64,000 nucleotides of DNA from Hemibagrus wyckioides (GCF_019097595.1 NC_080719.1:15021001-15085000); one strand, 5' to 3'. Positions 50,978 to 63,909 are shown, counted from the stretch's first letter. Notes: generated by a model from the letters alone, not told the origin. Made by a program: numbers and translations.

Positions 50978-53900
50978 ATGTCTGCATGTGTAAAGTCCGG
51001 TCCGTCACCTCCTGCGCTCCCGAGGCCAGAGAGCCGGAGGTCCAAGAGACTAAATCACTCTGTTTTACCTTCTGTTGAAGAAAACAACTGTGAGTAATCA
51101 GCCTTTATACAGTTCATTAATCCTGCCTTTATGAAGTAATAGACACTTGATCTGTCATTTCATTCCATCCTTCTGCCTCATTTCTGTAAATTGACCTTTC
51201 AGTGAAATTGCAGACAGACAAAAGTAAAATATTAGCTGCTGCCTTGGAGTACATTGAGTGCATGAACAATACAGGTTCACTTTGTGTCTCTATAGTGCAA
51301 CTGTCAGCACTTTATCTGACCTTTCTTTCAATATTGGGTTAAGAAATAGTCCATGTCTAACTTAACATCATCCTTTGGACAGAAACTAGCAGTGACTGTG
51401 TTAAATGCTGTGCCAGATGCATGCATATCATTACCACCATAATAAGTGGCCAGTTGTGGTCCTCGTGGCTCCTGGATGTGGTAAAGGTGATTTGACACAT
51501 TGTAGAGAGCAACATACACCGATCAGCCATAACATTATGACCAATATTGTGTTGGTCCCCCTTTTCCTGCCAAAACAGCCCTGATCCATCATGCACTGTG
51601 TATTCTGACACCTTTCTATCAGAACCAGTAGTAACTTCTTCAGCGATTTGAGCAACAGTAGCTCATCTGTAGGTTCAGATCACACGGGCCAGCCTTCGTT
51701 TCCCACGTGCATCAGTGAGCCTTGGCCGCCATGACCCTGTCACCGGTTCACCACTGTTCCTTCCTTGGACCACTTCTGATAGATGCTCTGATCCAGTCAT
51801 CTAGCCATCACAATTTGGCCCTTGTGAAACTTGCTTAAATCCTTACATTGCCATTTTTCCAGCTTCTAACACATCAACTTTGAGGACAAAAAGTTCACTT
51901 GCTGCCTAATAAATCCCACCCACTAACAGGTGCCATGATGAAGAGATGATCAGTGTTATTCACTTCACCTGTCAGTGCTCATAATGTTATGCCTGATTGG
52001 TATATGTGTTATAGTCAGTAACTGTACACCTACAAAGTATTACCCGATAAAATGATAAATAACGAACAGGTAGCTAAGATTAATACTAAATATAATTGTC
52101 AATAATAATATCACAATATTGCTGAAGAAAGTCTAGTGTTATAGATGTAACATATCTGAATCCAGTCCTTCACACACTATTGAAATCACATAGCTATATT
52201 AGTTTATATGAAACAGCTCAAATATGAATCAAAAAGAAACTTAGAAAGAATCAATTAAAATACATATGCAAGTTGCAGGTTAGTAAATTTTTCTCATGCT
52301 CCGAACCTCTCATTGCTTTTGCAAGGGATTTATTTTATATAGTCATTAATGCTACCCTTATATAGTATCAGTCAATTTTTGATAAATATGATCATGACCA
52401 TGTATTTGCAGTAATGGCTGAGCTTCCTGAAGTAAAAGACAGATCATCAGTAAATGAAGGAGTCCAAATGCCAGTGCTCTCACTAGAAAATGAGCAAAAT
52501 GACTTCATACCAGATGAGCTTCTCTCCCATCTCACCTCAACTGTATGCCCACAAGACAGACTCCAGTACAGCAAAACTCACAAACACCAAAAGGTTTGTC
52601 ACAATAATGACGGTCTCTATCTTTTATGCTTGCTATAGAAGACCCTGGACATGTTGTGTTTGTATTAGTTATATCTTCTCAAATGAATCAGTGGAGATAT
52701 TTTTACATTTTGGTACAGGTTTGTGGAATACGTGCACCGGATGCAGTATGGCACCACAGCACTGGCCGCAAAAAATACCATTACTTTCTTGACCAGCCAA
52801 CATCTGTGACTGGAGCTGGCAGGTCGTTCTTTTGTTCTCAGAATTACTACCGACTAAAACAGTATGCAGTACAGCTAGCCCAGAGTATACTGCCAATTTC
52901 ACAAACTGTTGTGTTTTGTCTGAACAGGGATATATCCTTTCTGTGTGACTCTTTGGCAGCTCAGAGGCAGCGAATCTTCCTCCCTCCAATGCCTGACAGG
53001 GTCACCCTTTCTTTGCAAGATAGTCAAAAGGCAAGTCAGGCACAAGAAAAAATCCCAAATCCTGTAACAGTTCCTTCTGTACCGAGACTTATAGTGTGAT
53101 TGTAACACAGGATACAAATTCTACAGAGACGTTAATCCCAGAGGAATACCATATAATGACAAATACAGGAGTAAAAGCACTGCAGTGTTTTGATGAGTAA
53201 GTGTCACTGGCATAAAAGTCAAACACCAGACCACTAAAGGTCACTTCTGTGTTAATATACTGTAATACATGACATGCTTACCTTCATCAATTTGCTTTTA
53301 TTTGATTTCAGCAAATTTACAGTTCTGCTAGAGGATGAGAAAAAGAGACTCAAGATCTTTCCATCAATGTGAGTTACAATATCCTTAAAAAGTACCTCAA
53401 ATTATTCCTCAGTGCTGACTGATCAGAATGTGTTGATCAGTTACATTAATAATAATAATGTTAATGTGTTATTTGTAATTACAAAATAATTTTAAAGAGA
53501 AAAAACTTAAATGGATAAAAATGAAATATGTTTCAATAATAGTTTATAAATAAAAATAAATGATTATTAAACTATCATTATTAATAATTATAATAGTTAA
53601 ATATAATTTAAAAAATAAATTATATTATTAATTACATAAATAAATTATTATAAAAAATTATAAGGAATATATTTTGAGAATCCCTGTAATAGGGAAATAC
53701 AAACCACCTAGGATGCATCACACTGCCCTTTCACTGATTATTTACCTGTAATAGTATAGTCAATTTTTTTTATTCCTTATGCATTTTGTATGATTGACTT
53801 TTATTGACATTATGTGCTATTACTAATCCTGCTTAAAACAATCCTAGGAGGCCGAGTGGGCGCCTGGAGGCAGTGCAGCTGTTGAGGGTAATGGATGACA

Positions 53901-56900
53901 TGCTGGAAAAGGCAGGTGCCAATCAAGAGTTCGAGGAGGTCAAAGGCCTCTCACAGGTATGCATTTCTTCATATTATAAGGTGCTGTGTTAATGTGGATT
54001 GATTTAAACAGTGACAATTGAGTTCCAACAAAGTGCATGAAGTACTCCCAAATTTTGCCTTGGGGATCAATAAAGTATATCTCTCTAATCTCTATCCAAC
54101 CCTGCTGTAGCAACTAAACTGCTTTTGTGTACACTATACTGCCAAAATATGGTCTGCTGCTTTGTTGTTCCTCAATGTTTCCATTTCACGATAACAGCAC
54201 TTACAGTTTAGCAGAGTACATCTAGCAGGGCAGAAATTTTATTAACTGACCTCAGGATGAGCCATTTTACTGCCAGTGTTTGTCTACAGAGATTACTTTA
54301 CTATGTGCTTGGTTTTATGCACCTCTAAGCAATGGTTGTGACTGAACATACATTTTTGCGTATAGTGTAGTCTATATTGTTTTAACCAAAAGCACATAGA
54401 CCTTTAGGTTACTTTTGCTTTCCCAATAGTTTTGTAATTCCCATGTGCCATGCAAAACCACAAAATAAAACCAAGCATGGTTGGCTAGCTGTGTCATACA
54501 TAGTACTTGGTAATTGGAAAAATGTCCTTGAAAGTCTTTAAATTTAATTTTAACACGTACATATTTGAACTAAACATATTAGAGGTAAACATGATACTGC
54601 AGTCAGTTGCAGAAAATTGATTGCATTATTGAGTAATAAAATAAAAATAGCTCTGAAGCCTTCCTTTGGGTTTCAGATACAGGGTCTGTTGGAGTTGGTG
54701 CGGGTCGAGCAGAACATCTACAACATCGTGTTTCATGAGTTAATCCGGCAGGTGAGCGTGGAGTGTAGAGAGAGGGGCCAGCTACTAGCTAAACTCAGGT
54801 GTGTGTGCTTCTTAAATGCTTTTCCATTCCTTTTTCTCTAGTTTCCTTACTCACTTGTGACCTTGTGACTTCACTAGCATAATCACACATTTCCTCTGTT
54901 TTAATATTAGGTATCTAGGCTAAAATACTTAATTGAAAATCTCTATATGAATAAAGATGCCTTGCATTGTCTTAGGCACAGGTATGTGACTCTGTTAGAC
55001 CGAATCCCCCGTCAACTCATAAGTCTGCATACAGAGACCCTGGCACAGAGAGCTCTGGACCGTCGGCTGACTGAAGAAATCATCTGCTTCAAGAACTCTA
55101 TTGCACAACTCAATGAGTAAAGTCCTATCTTACTTGCATTGTAATTAGAATGAAATGTTTTAAGTGTAATAATAAGTTTTCTTAAATCATATCAGTGTGT
55201 ATTCTGTTAAAGTACCTCTCTATGCCTGTGGAACAGGGAGAAAATCCTCTGAGTGTGAAAGCAGCAATTGATCCTCTCCTCTGCATTTAAAAACATTCAT
55301 ATTTTACATGATATGCTTTGTTTTTTGATATAACGTTGTCTTATTACAATAACTTAACCCAGAGAGCTTAATCAGCTGAGGGAGCATGATGACCATGTGT
55401 CCAAGCAGGCTGAAAAGACCCAGGAGGAGTTGGCGAAAGCACTGAAGCAATCACAGCTTGACTCTGAGTGAGTAAACATGTATGTCAGTAGACCGAAGGC
55501 TCAGTAACCATATTAGTATAATCTTTAGGCTCTTAAAATATTATTTAGCGATCGCACTAACTGATCTTGAATTGACACTATAACTTTGATAAGACTGATA
55601 CAGTATAGATATGGATTTTAGATGACATGCAGGTTTCCTTTGCAGCATTGTTGGGGAGTACCACAGTCTGTATGAGCTGCAGAGGCAGAGGCTGGAGGGG
55701 CAAGTTGCTGTACTGACTGAAGAGAGAGACTTATGGAGCAAGGTCACCTACAGCATCGCTCTCAAGGTCTGATAATAACAATGCATTCTAAACATCTAGT
55801 TTAACTTTCAATTAACCCATTTTGATTTTAAGAGACTGTGGGCCTTGTGACCAGATCGAAATGACCAGATTTGGTCAGAAACAAAGGTTAAAAAATTAAA
55901 CAGGATGTACAACAGATTGATAAATAAATAAATCAGTGAATGACCGAAAGTCTAAATAGACTTTTTTTTTTCCAATTCACAATATGGCCATATCAGTCAT
56001 TATCAGCTACTAATTTGACAGAAGATTTGACAGAATCATATTCTGACATTTAAAGGCATTTTTTAGGTGAAGTCGATCTGCTCTAATTATGTATGAAAAC
56101 GTCCACATTATAAATACATGTCCACTTTGGGTCCCTGTGTCTGTATTTTTCAGGTTATTAAATTAAACAACCTGCAGCTGGTCAGCAGACTTCATGTTAG
56201 TGAGCAGGCATGGAGCACAACCGCACAGCATTTGACTAATCTGCTGACAGCAAAGGTACAAACACTGTTTTGCCGCAGTTGTGAAAATAATAAAACATAA
56301 ACTGTTCCATACTAATTATGAAAGACTGACATTTTATAACAAACACAGGACTCTGAGGATCTGAAACGTATCATGCAGCTGACAGACCAGTGGAAAGAGC
56401 AGCTGACCAGTTTCATGGAGAACCTCAGAGAGACTGAAAAAAAACAGAATGAGAGTATCAGTTCCATCCAGCATGGCCTTGTCAGGTGGCACAAGTTCTT
56501 TGAGGATAACGTAAGGTAAAGAAGATTTACTTTGTTTTAATTGATTTAGACTTCACTTGATCTAAATAATTTCATGTTATTTTGTAGGAGCCCTGATGTA
56601 AAATCTGAAAAAACTTCAGTGGAGGAATTGTGTAATGACTTGAAGCAATGGTCAATGGTTAGAAATTCCTAACTTTTTATTTATTCTTAACCCTTTAAGG
56701 CCAGAGAATGAGTTTTTCCATAGTGTAGCATGTCGTATTTGTCAATAGGTGTTGAGCATGCAGTGTGAGCGGTATGGAGGAGCAGACCTTCTCTCTGGTC
56801 AAGAGACTCTTCACACACTAGGGCAGCTGCAGGATTCGTGGGTGGAGGTGTGTATGCAACTTTTCAGGAGACATCCAGTATTGGATAGAGAGACTCCTAA

Positions 56901-59900
56901 GGGCCAGGTGGCTATGAAAGAACTGAGCCATGCTATCACTGAGCTCCACACACAGCTGGGTATCCGTATCAATGGAGAGAGCGGTAAGAGGTTTTTCTGT
57001 GCCTGTGCTTCTTTTTTTCTCTACCACCCGTGTCCAAAAATCATGAGATCAAAGCTGCAAAATTTCACTTTTTTGTGCCAGAATGAACCAGGAATAGAAC
57101 TGACCTAACCTGGTTGATGTGAGATTCTTACAAATTCTAATATGCAATATGGTTAGTGTTAAGAGTTACACTTCACAGTTAATGTAATAAAATTGATTAT
57201 TGCGTTTATCTTAGATTTGTATGAACATAGTGTAGTGTTGATAGTGTTGTGAGCGAGGCTGTTGTATGTTAACTAGCTATTAAATCTTTACATTTGTAAA
57301 TCATCTTGCTTCGAGCAATCATCAGCTTAGCTATTTTACAACCAATATACATAATATAATTTTGTCCATCGTATTACAGACTTATCCTTGTCTGTTGGTA
57401 CTAACCAAGACAAATTTTGGACAGCTTCATTTGATTAGATATAATGAAGATATTTTTGCAGTTTAACCTTTGGGCTACTGATTTGTATAGCAATGTAACA
57501 ATTTTAATTCACTCCACAAAGTAAGAATCATATGTATTACCCAGGATTCACTACTTTTTACTACTTCAGGAATTCAGCAACAGTTGACCACACTGGCTGG
57601 AGTAATTGGTTCCTGGGCACACAGACTAAAATCTGTTGGACGGTTAGACATGGTGCATCACTCTGAATGGTTGAAGCTGGAGAAGACCCTAGGAAGCTGG
57701 ATAAATTTGTGCGAGGAGGCCCTGGTAAACGTGAGCAACACCCAGACAGAGAGTGAGAAGATAAAGCATAAACCTCACACCGAGTAGGTTTTAACAGCTT
57801 TAAGAACAGTACTGCACAGCATGTGTAACTGATTAACCTCTGAGCAATCTTCCTGTATGGCAGGATTGAAATCGACGATGTCCTGAACATGCTGAGGGAG
57901 TTTGTCTCTTCTCAAAATAACTTTTATGACTACACAAACCTGACACTTTGTGAAGAGGTATGTACCAGCTCTTTTAGGTGTTCTTATGTATGCTCTGAGT
58001 GCATAGAGCAGTCAGCTAAGCTAATATGTGATGAACAGGTCAGCTCTATGCATTCCCTGCGGACTCGCTGGATGGTGGATCTGCTGCTACTCATGGTGCC
58101 AGATCGGTGTGATGGCCAAGAGCCCCATCCTCCACCAAGCCCAGAATTAAACACTTTAAAGAATGTGTCTTTTCAGAAGCTTGAGGAAGATGCCAGGAAT
58201 CTTGCACAGAAACTCAACTACTTCACCAAATACATTACAAGGTAATGATAGTGCTCTCACAATCTCTATAGCATGAATGACTACAGTATGTCTTACATAC
58301 TGTAGATAAGAAGCATTAGAAAAAATATATGAATATATATGAAATATATGAAAATATAAGAATAATCTATTCAAAAAGTGCGGATTATCTCTCTGGAACA
58401 GAAGCTCTTCCAGCTACAATGCAAATCAAAGGAATATATGAACGCCCTTATTTTAATATATTATATTTTCTATATTTTTGTTATTAGTCCCCATTATCAG
58501 AGCTTTGTAACAGTAATATTGAAAACCATTATGGGTAAAAGTAACTACAAAATGATCACAGTTATGATGTTTTTCATTATTCTGAAAATTGTAATCTTTC
58601 AGGATGTGCTGTTGATGGTAAAGAGGTCTAGAATGGCAGTTAAATTGAGACCTTATTTGGTGATCCATATCTGATTTGATTATCACCCTCCAGTTCTTGC
58701 CAGGCTATCGTAGAGGAGATGATGCAGAAAAATATGACTCAGGATGACGCAGAAAATGAAATTTACCAGCTTAAAAAGCTTCAGGTAAAAGATCTCTCAT
58801 CTCTACTGTATATATGTAAAATTTATTAGAAAATATTCTGTCTGCTGCTTAAGATCTAATTTGTACAGTTGCGTGATTATATACTTATAATTCTTACTGG
58901 TTTTTGGACCAGTATTTGATGCTTCATGTCTTGGCAATCAGTCAGAAAGCATATTCTTTCATTTGAGTGTGTTTGATGTGTCAGAGGGAGTGTGCTGAGT
59001 GGGTGGACATCTGTCGGATCCTGCTGTGTGATTTGATGGGACGCCCTTTGGAGCTGCAGCTGCCTGGGGAAGCTGTGCCCAAGTTCATCACTGACCTCTC
59101 CTTATCTGTGGAGAGTGTACCCTCTGCTGTGAGAAGCTGTATTCCGTTCAGTATGAAATGTTCCGGAGATATTTTACTCCAGGATATGCCTGTCTGAAAT
59201 TTTGTCTGAAACCGTCAGTTATGCATTACATGCAATATGTCTATTGTATTTTTTTATGCTGTAATTCTTAAACAGGTAGAACAACTACTGAGCTAGGGCT
59301 AGATTTGTTTACATTTTCATTGTTTTGGGGGAAAATGTAAGATGTAATAAGGTGCCTAACCTGTTTTCCAACATATCCAAAATGCTGTACTCCCTGCTCT
59401 GTTTTCTGGCTTATTTTTTACTTCTTGCATGTTAGTTCAGTTATCTGTAATTCTGTGGCCTGAAGCTTGTAACCCATAATACAGGGAGTGGTTTCATTTA
59501 TGCATTGTGGTCAAAACAGATTTTAATTATGTTCTTTCTACAATCTGTCTTACTTCTAACCTGTTTTACTCTGTACCCAAGTGCTTTTGTTGTGTTACAG
59601 CGGGCTCAAATAAATGGTACAGGGAGATTAATTCAATAGGAATAAACACTACACATGCAAAAGTGCCTTTCTTTGTGTTTTAGGTTGGTGTATATGCCAA
59701 TCAAGAGAAGCCAACCGAAGCCAATGAAGATGAGAGGGGAGCTGGAACAGCAGGAGGCAGACCTTATATTTCCCAAAAAATAAATAAGCAGGTCAGTGAC
59801 TTTTACTTTTAGACATTAATGACCTTTAAAACTATTACAACATCATTTTGTCATCACATAGATTCTTTTGCTGATTGATTTAAATGAATATATTGTAACT

Positions 59901-60542
59901 AAAGGTGGAGGAAAGGGAAGAGGATGGCACTGAGGATGAAAAGAGAAGCTCAGTCCTGAAGCTTATTGGTCATGATGGCCAAATTATTGAACAGACTTTA
60001 GGAGAGGAAACAGTGGACACAGGGGTCAGCGTTTGTTTACTAATCACACCCATCAAATCTCCATGTGAAACAGACTCTAGGTAATTGAGTAATTATAAAT
60101 ATGTTTATTGCTGTGTAGACCAGTGATCCTGTGGTGCGACCACGATCTGAGAATGCACAGCAGGCTTTTAATGCATTGGGTACTCTGGGGATTCTTCAGC
60201 AGGAGCTACTGTAAGTATAATATGAATTACAACAGCTAGTTCCAGTCCTCTCATTTGATTGTCCTTCTTCTGCATGTCTCTCAGGGAGTTTTTCCATTGT
60301 CACCATTGCCTCTGGCATGCTCATTAGGGATAAATGATTGCATTGTAAATATTTTAAATTTGTCCATGGTTAAAACCATATCACAGCTGATTCAGTATAA
60401 CCACACAATTGTACAATGTTGCTTAATCAGTGACCTCTGAATTACGTCCTTAAAGAGGCATTCTGACTCATATACCTGAACTGAGTGCTGAGCTCTAAAT
60501 GTTGATTGATTTTTTAGTATAATAGCTGAGATCTGCAATTTG

Positions 60543-60576
<34 letters not shown>

Positions 60577-61113
60577 CTGTGGAGGCTCGTGCTATCAGTG
60601 CTGAAGAGAGGGCTCTAAAGGCAGAGGAATCCCTCCAGGCAGCTTTAGAGAAGATCTATGATTTAGAGAGACAACTACCACAAAAAAACAGACTAGAAAT
60701 TAAAGGTAGGCTGAACACACACACACACACACACACAAACAAAACAACTCAAAAACACTGTTTGATTCATCCAAATAGAATAGGGCTAAATGAACCCAAA
60801 CAAATTTTTAACACATATTTAACACTTTCAGACCTGAATTATGTTCCAATGATGAAAAAAATAAAAGAATGTTATTTTCCTACCTGGAATACACCCAAAA
60901 ACAAGAGTCAGAAAAAAAATTAAAATATCACATTTTTATAATTGCTTTTTAAAATGTCCCCTGTAATGGACGGTGGGTCATAAGAGATGTAAAATAATGT
61001 TATTTGAACAGAATTTATTATAGCGAAACATTTATAACACACATAGTCAGTGACTTCTATCCCCACTGTATCATCAAGTTATTTGCATATTACTTATTTG
61101 TTATTTGTGTTAT

Positions 61114-61189
<76 letters not shown>

Positions 61190-61541
61190 ATTTGGAATTC
61201 AATTTCATCAGTCTTATTAAAAGAGCAGCTGTAAACTGGGTTAAAGGTTCACATACAGTAAGTATCACTGAAAGGAAAAGATCAGTACAACACTATAGCA
61301 CCCCATGTTCTCAGCACTGCCCTACAACTACAGAAAGTTGTATTTTGCTTTTTGCATGCTTAATAATTCAAAATTTTCTAAAATCTGGAATGCAGCCCAA
61401 AACATATTTATTTGCATTTGTTTTTTAGCTAGTAAGTCTGTTTCACCAGTTGCAAAGAAGGAGGCCATTCCTGAAGTGAAAGAGGTGAACCAGCAGCCCA
61501 CACCAAGCCCCAAATCAACTAAAAGCAGCAAGAAACACTAA
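50978..61541 (+). CDS. axdnd1: Axonemal dynein light chain domain-containing protein 1
   Basis: Testis/cilia-associated coiled-coil protein needed for sperm flagella in mammals. 25 exons, 1041 aa: 50978-51089, 52412-52593, 52719-52822, 52928-53030, 53111-53196, 53312-53368, 53848-53956, 54677-54798, 54976-55116, 55363-55467, 55646-55766, 56154-56255, 56349-56515, 56588-56657, 56749-56983, 57570-57783, 57864-57957, 58039-58241, 58694-58784, 58985-59128, 59684-59791, 59905-60024, 60119-60210, 60575-60705, 61429-61541. Conserved blocks: [37 protein letters not shown]. The p28-like dynein light-chain core is at about residues 252-300 ([12 protein letters not shown]...[12 protein letters not shown]), followed by long Glu/Gln/Leu-rich coiled coils and a Lys/Ser/Pro tail. 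Intron 4 (53031-53110) is only 80 bp and has a GC donor; splicing it out restores frame across a stop. Confidence 0.93.
51515..52004 (-). mobile_element. Tc1-like family A deletion derivative (MITE) in axdnd1 intron 1
   Basis: Ends are inverted: TACACCGATCAGCCATAAC at left and ATAATGTTATGCCTGATTGG at right. The internal sequence jumps from ACAGCCCTGATCC to ATGCACTGTGTATTC, the same deletion junction as in the 38775-39238 copy. Only N-terminal transposase sequence remains, on the minus strand. Confidence 0.85.
54130..54370. mobile_element. Short MITE with family B-type ends in axdnd1 intron 7
   Basis: About 240 bp, starting ACACTATACTGCCAAAA and ending TTTTGCGTATAGTGTAG, imperfect inverted repeats of the Tc1-like family B. 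The interior resembles the family's 5' leader in inverse orientation (AACAGCACTTACAG) and has no coding capacity. Confidence 0.7.
60544..60571 (+). repeat. (TG)n microsatellite forming the tract before axdnd1 exon 24
   Basis: About 14 TG units directly precede the TAAG acceptor at 60571-60574, taking the place of a polypyrimidine tract. Confidence 0.92.
60715..60737 (+). repeat. (CA)n microsatellite just after axdnd1 exon 24
   Basis: About 11 CA units begin about 10 bases after the exon 24 donor. The tract is complementary to the (TG)n run upstream of the same exon. Confidence 0.92.
61118..61188 (+). repeat. (TA)n microsatellite
   Basis: About 35 TA units in axdnd1 intron 24. Confidence 0.95.
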
Positions 61542-61717
61542 AACAACAGAAAGCATTAAACCTACTGGTACACTTTGGATGCATTTATTTTTACATTAAT
61601 ATTTTTCAATGTCATCAGTTACTTGGCAAATGATACTTTTGAGGAATATCAATTACAATTACACTAACAAAGGTCAGAAGAATTAATGCACAATGTACAT
61701 GAAGTATTTGGGTACAT

Positions 61718-61723
61718 AATAAA
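61718..61723 (+). terminator. axdnd1 polyadenylation signal AATAAA
   Basis: Canonical hexamer 177 bp after the axdnd1 stop. A second AATAAA lies at about 61865. From there to 62056 I see only AT-rich sequence. Confidence 0.6.
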
Positions 61724-62060
61724 GCTATTGTTTTTTACCAGAATGATTTGCATTTTAAATTACAGTAGAATTTTGAATGTACTCCTGACTTTATGTTCGT
61801 AAACTAAATGCCAATTCACTAATTCACTGCCTAATTGTACATGGTTGTATCTATTATCGTAGCTAAATAAAGATTAAAATAAGGACAGGGTCCACTCTAA
61901 AGTGAGTGTAACTATGCACTACTATAATCCACATTAGAATGGGCAGAATGTGGGCTAAAACAGCAATAATTGTTGAATTGTTTTGTTGTGATTTATTTTA
62001 ATCATCCTTTAAATGTCATTAGAAGTTATATTTTTTAATATATAGATAATGTGCACGTAC

Positions 62061-62568
62061 CATCCACTTTAATAGGGACACCTGTACACCTGCTTATTTA
62101 TGCATTTATTAAGTCGAAAAGCCATGTGGCCACAGCACAAACCGAGCAGATACAGGTTTCAGTTAATGGTCACATCAAACATCAGAATGGAGAACAGTGG
62201 TGTCTCTGTGGCTTATTATTTGAATTACTATAGACTTCCAGTCTGGTCATTCTCCTTTGATCTATCTCATCAGCAAGGTGTTTCAGCCAGCAGACCCTGT
62301 GCACACAGAAGGTTTTTGTTTGTTTGTTTGTTTGTTTGTTTGTTTGTTTGTTTGTTTGTTTTTTAACATCATGCTGAGCCTGTTGTTTGTGAAAATCCCT
62401 GGAGATCAGCAGTCCCTGATATACTCAAACCAGCCTGTCTGGTACCAACATCCATGCCATAATAAAAATCACAGAGATCACATTTTTTCTTTATTCTGAT
62501 GTTTAATATGAAAATTAAACTGTATCTGCATGATTTGTATGTATGTATGTATGTATGGATTGATTGAC

Positions 62569-62601
<33 letters not shown>

Positions 62602-62683
62602 TTTGCATTGTGCTGCTTCTACGTTTGACTGTTTAGATTCACCAAACTGCATGAATGTGCAGGTGTTCCTAATAAAGTGGATG
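62061..62683. mobile_element. Non-autonomous Tc1-like family D element
   Basis: Terminal inverted repeats of 24 bp match at 22 positions: the left begins CATCCACTTTAATAGG at 62061, the right ends CCTAATAAAGTGGATG at 62683. Inside is the family leader (GATACAGGTTTCAGTTAATG; near the right end TCACAGAGATCACA in inverse orientation), plus expanded GTTT (62311-62360), TGTA (about 62536-62556) and TGAT (about 62558-62600) runs. No transposase core. Related to the fold-back at 14880-15643. Confidence 0.78.
62311..62360 (+). repeat. (GTTT)n microsatellite inside the family D element
   Basis: About twelve GTTT units. The repeat lies within the transposon and creates false Phe/Val/Cys/Leu-rich reading frames. 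Confidence 0.9.
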
Positions 62684-62700
62684 ACAATGTATGTATAATA

Positions 62701-63909
62701 TACACCAATCAGGTATAACATTATGACCACCTGCCTAATATTGTGTTGGTCCCCCTTATGCTCCCAAAACAGCCCTGACCCGTCGAGGCATGGACTCCAC
62801 TAGATCCCTGAAAGTGTGCTGTGGTATCTGGCACCAAGACGTTAGCAGCAGATCCTTTAAGTCCTGTAAGTTGTGAGGTGAGGCCTCCATGGATCGGACT
62901 TGTTTGTCCAGCACATCCTACAGATGCTCGACTGGATTGAAATCTGGGGAATTTGGAGGCCAAGTGAACACCTCAAACTCGTTGTTGTGCTCATCAAACC
63001 ATTCCTGAACCATTATTCTGCTGAAAGAGACCACAGACATCAGGGAATACTGTTTCCATGAAAGAGTGTATATGATCTGCAGCAATGCTTAGGTAGGTGG
63101 TGCGTGTCAAAGTAACATCCACATGGATGACAGGACGTTAGGTTTCCAAGCAGAACATTGCCCAAAGCATGACACTGCCTCCGCTGGCTTGCCTTTCTTC
63201 CCATAGTGCATCATAGTGCCATGTGTTCCCCAGGTAAGCGATGCACACGCACCCAGCCATCCATGTGATGTAAAAGATAACATGATTCATCAGTCCAGGC
63301 CACCTTCTTCCATTGCTCCGTGGTCCAGTTCTGATGCTCACGTGCACATTGTTTGCTCTTTTGGGGGTGCACAGGGGTCAGCATGGGCACCCTGACTGGT
63401 CTACGGCTATATAGCCCCATAAGCAACAAACTGTGATGCACTGTGTATTCTGACACCTTTCTATCAGAACCAGCATTAAGTTCTTCAGCAATTATTTACG
63501 AGCAACAGTAGCTCGTCTGTTGGATCGGACCACATGGGCCACCCTTCACTCCCCACGTGCATCAATGAGTCTTGGCCACCCATGACCCTGTCACCGGTTC
63601 ACCACTGTTCCTTCCTTGGGTTACTTTTAATAGATACTGACCACTGCAGCCCGGGAACACCCCACAAGAGCTGCAGTTTTGGAGATGCTCTGATCCAGTC
63701 GTCTAGCCATCACAATTTGGCCCTTTGTCAAACTCACTCAAATCCTTACGCTTGTCCATTTTTCCTGCTTCTAACACATCAACTTTGAGAACAAAATGTT
63801 CACTTGCTGCCTAATATATCCCACCCACTAACAGGTGCCATGATGAGGAGATCATCAGTGTTATTCATGTAATCCGTCAGTGGTCATAATGTTTTGCCTG
63901 ATCAGTGAA
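62701..63909 (-). mobile_element. Near full-length, decayed Tc1-like family A transposon
   Basis: About 1.2 kb between inverted ends TACACCAATCAGGTATAAC (left) and CATAATGTTTTGCCTGATCA (right). Minus-strand transposase remnants in order: HTH (SEFDK..., broken), SEYTVHHSLLLMGLYSRRP, REHQNWTTEQWKKVAWTDES (first D), RVHRLPGEHMA, GSVMLWAMFC, then SFQ(S)SRASV-like C-terminal sequence near 62900. Frameshifts, stops and a loss around 63010-63030 (second D region) show it is dead. It is the parent type of the deletion derivatives at 35066, 38775 and 51515. Confidence 0.85.

Noticed and set aside
58985..59197. axdnd1 ending at the TGA at 59195
   Set aside because: A donor (GCT then GTGAGA) at 59129 and five further in-frame exons with typical splice sites continue to a Lys/Ser tail and a poly(A) signal. 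A short isoform ending here remains possible.
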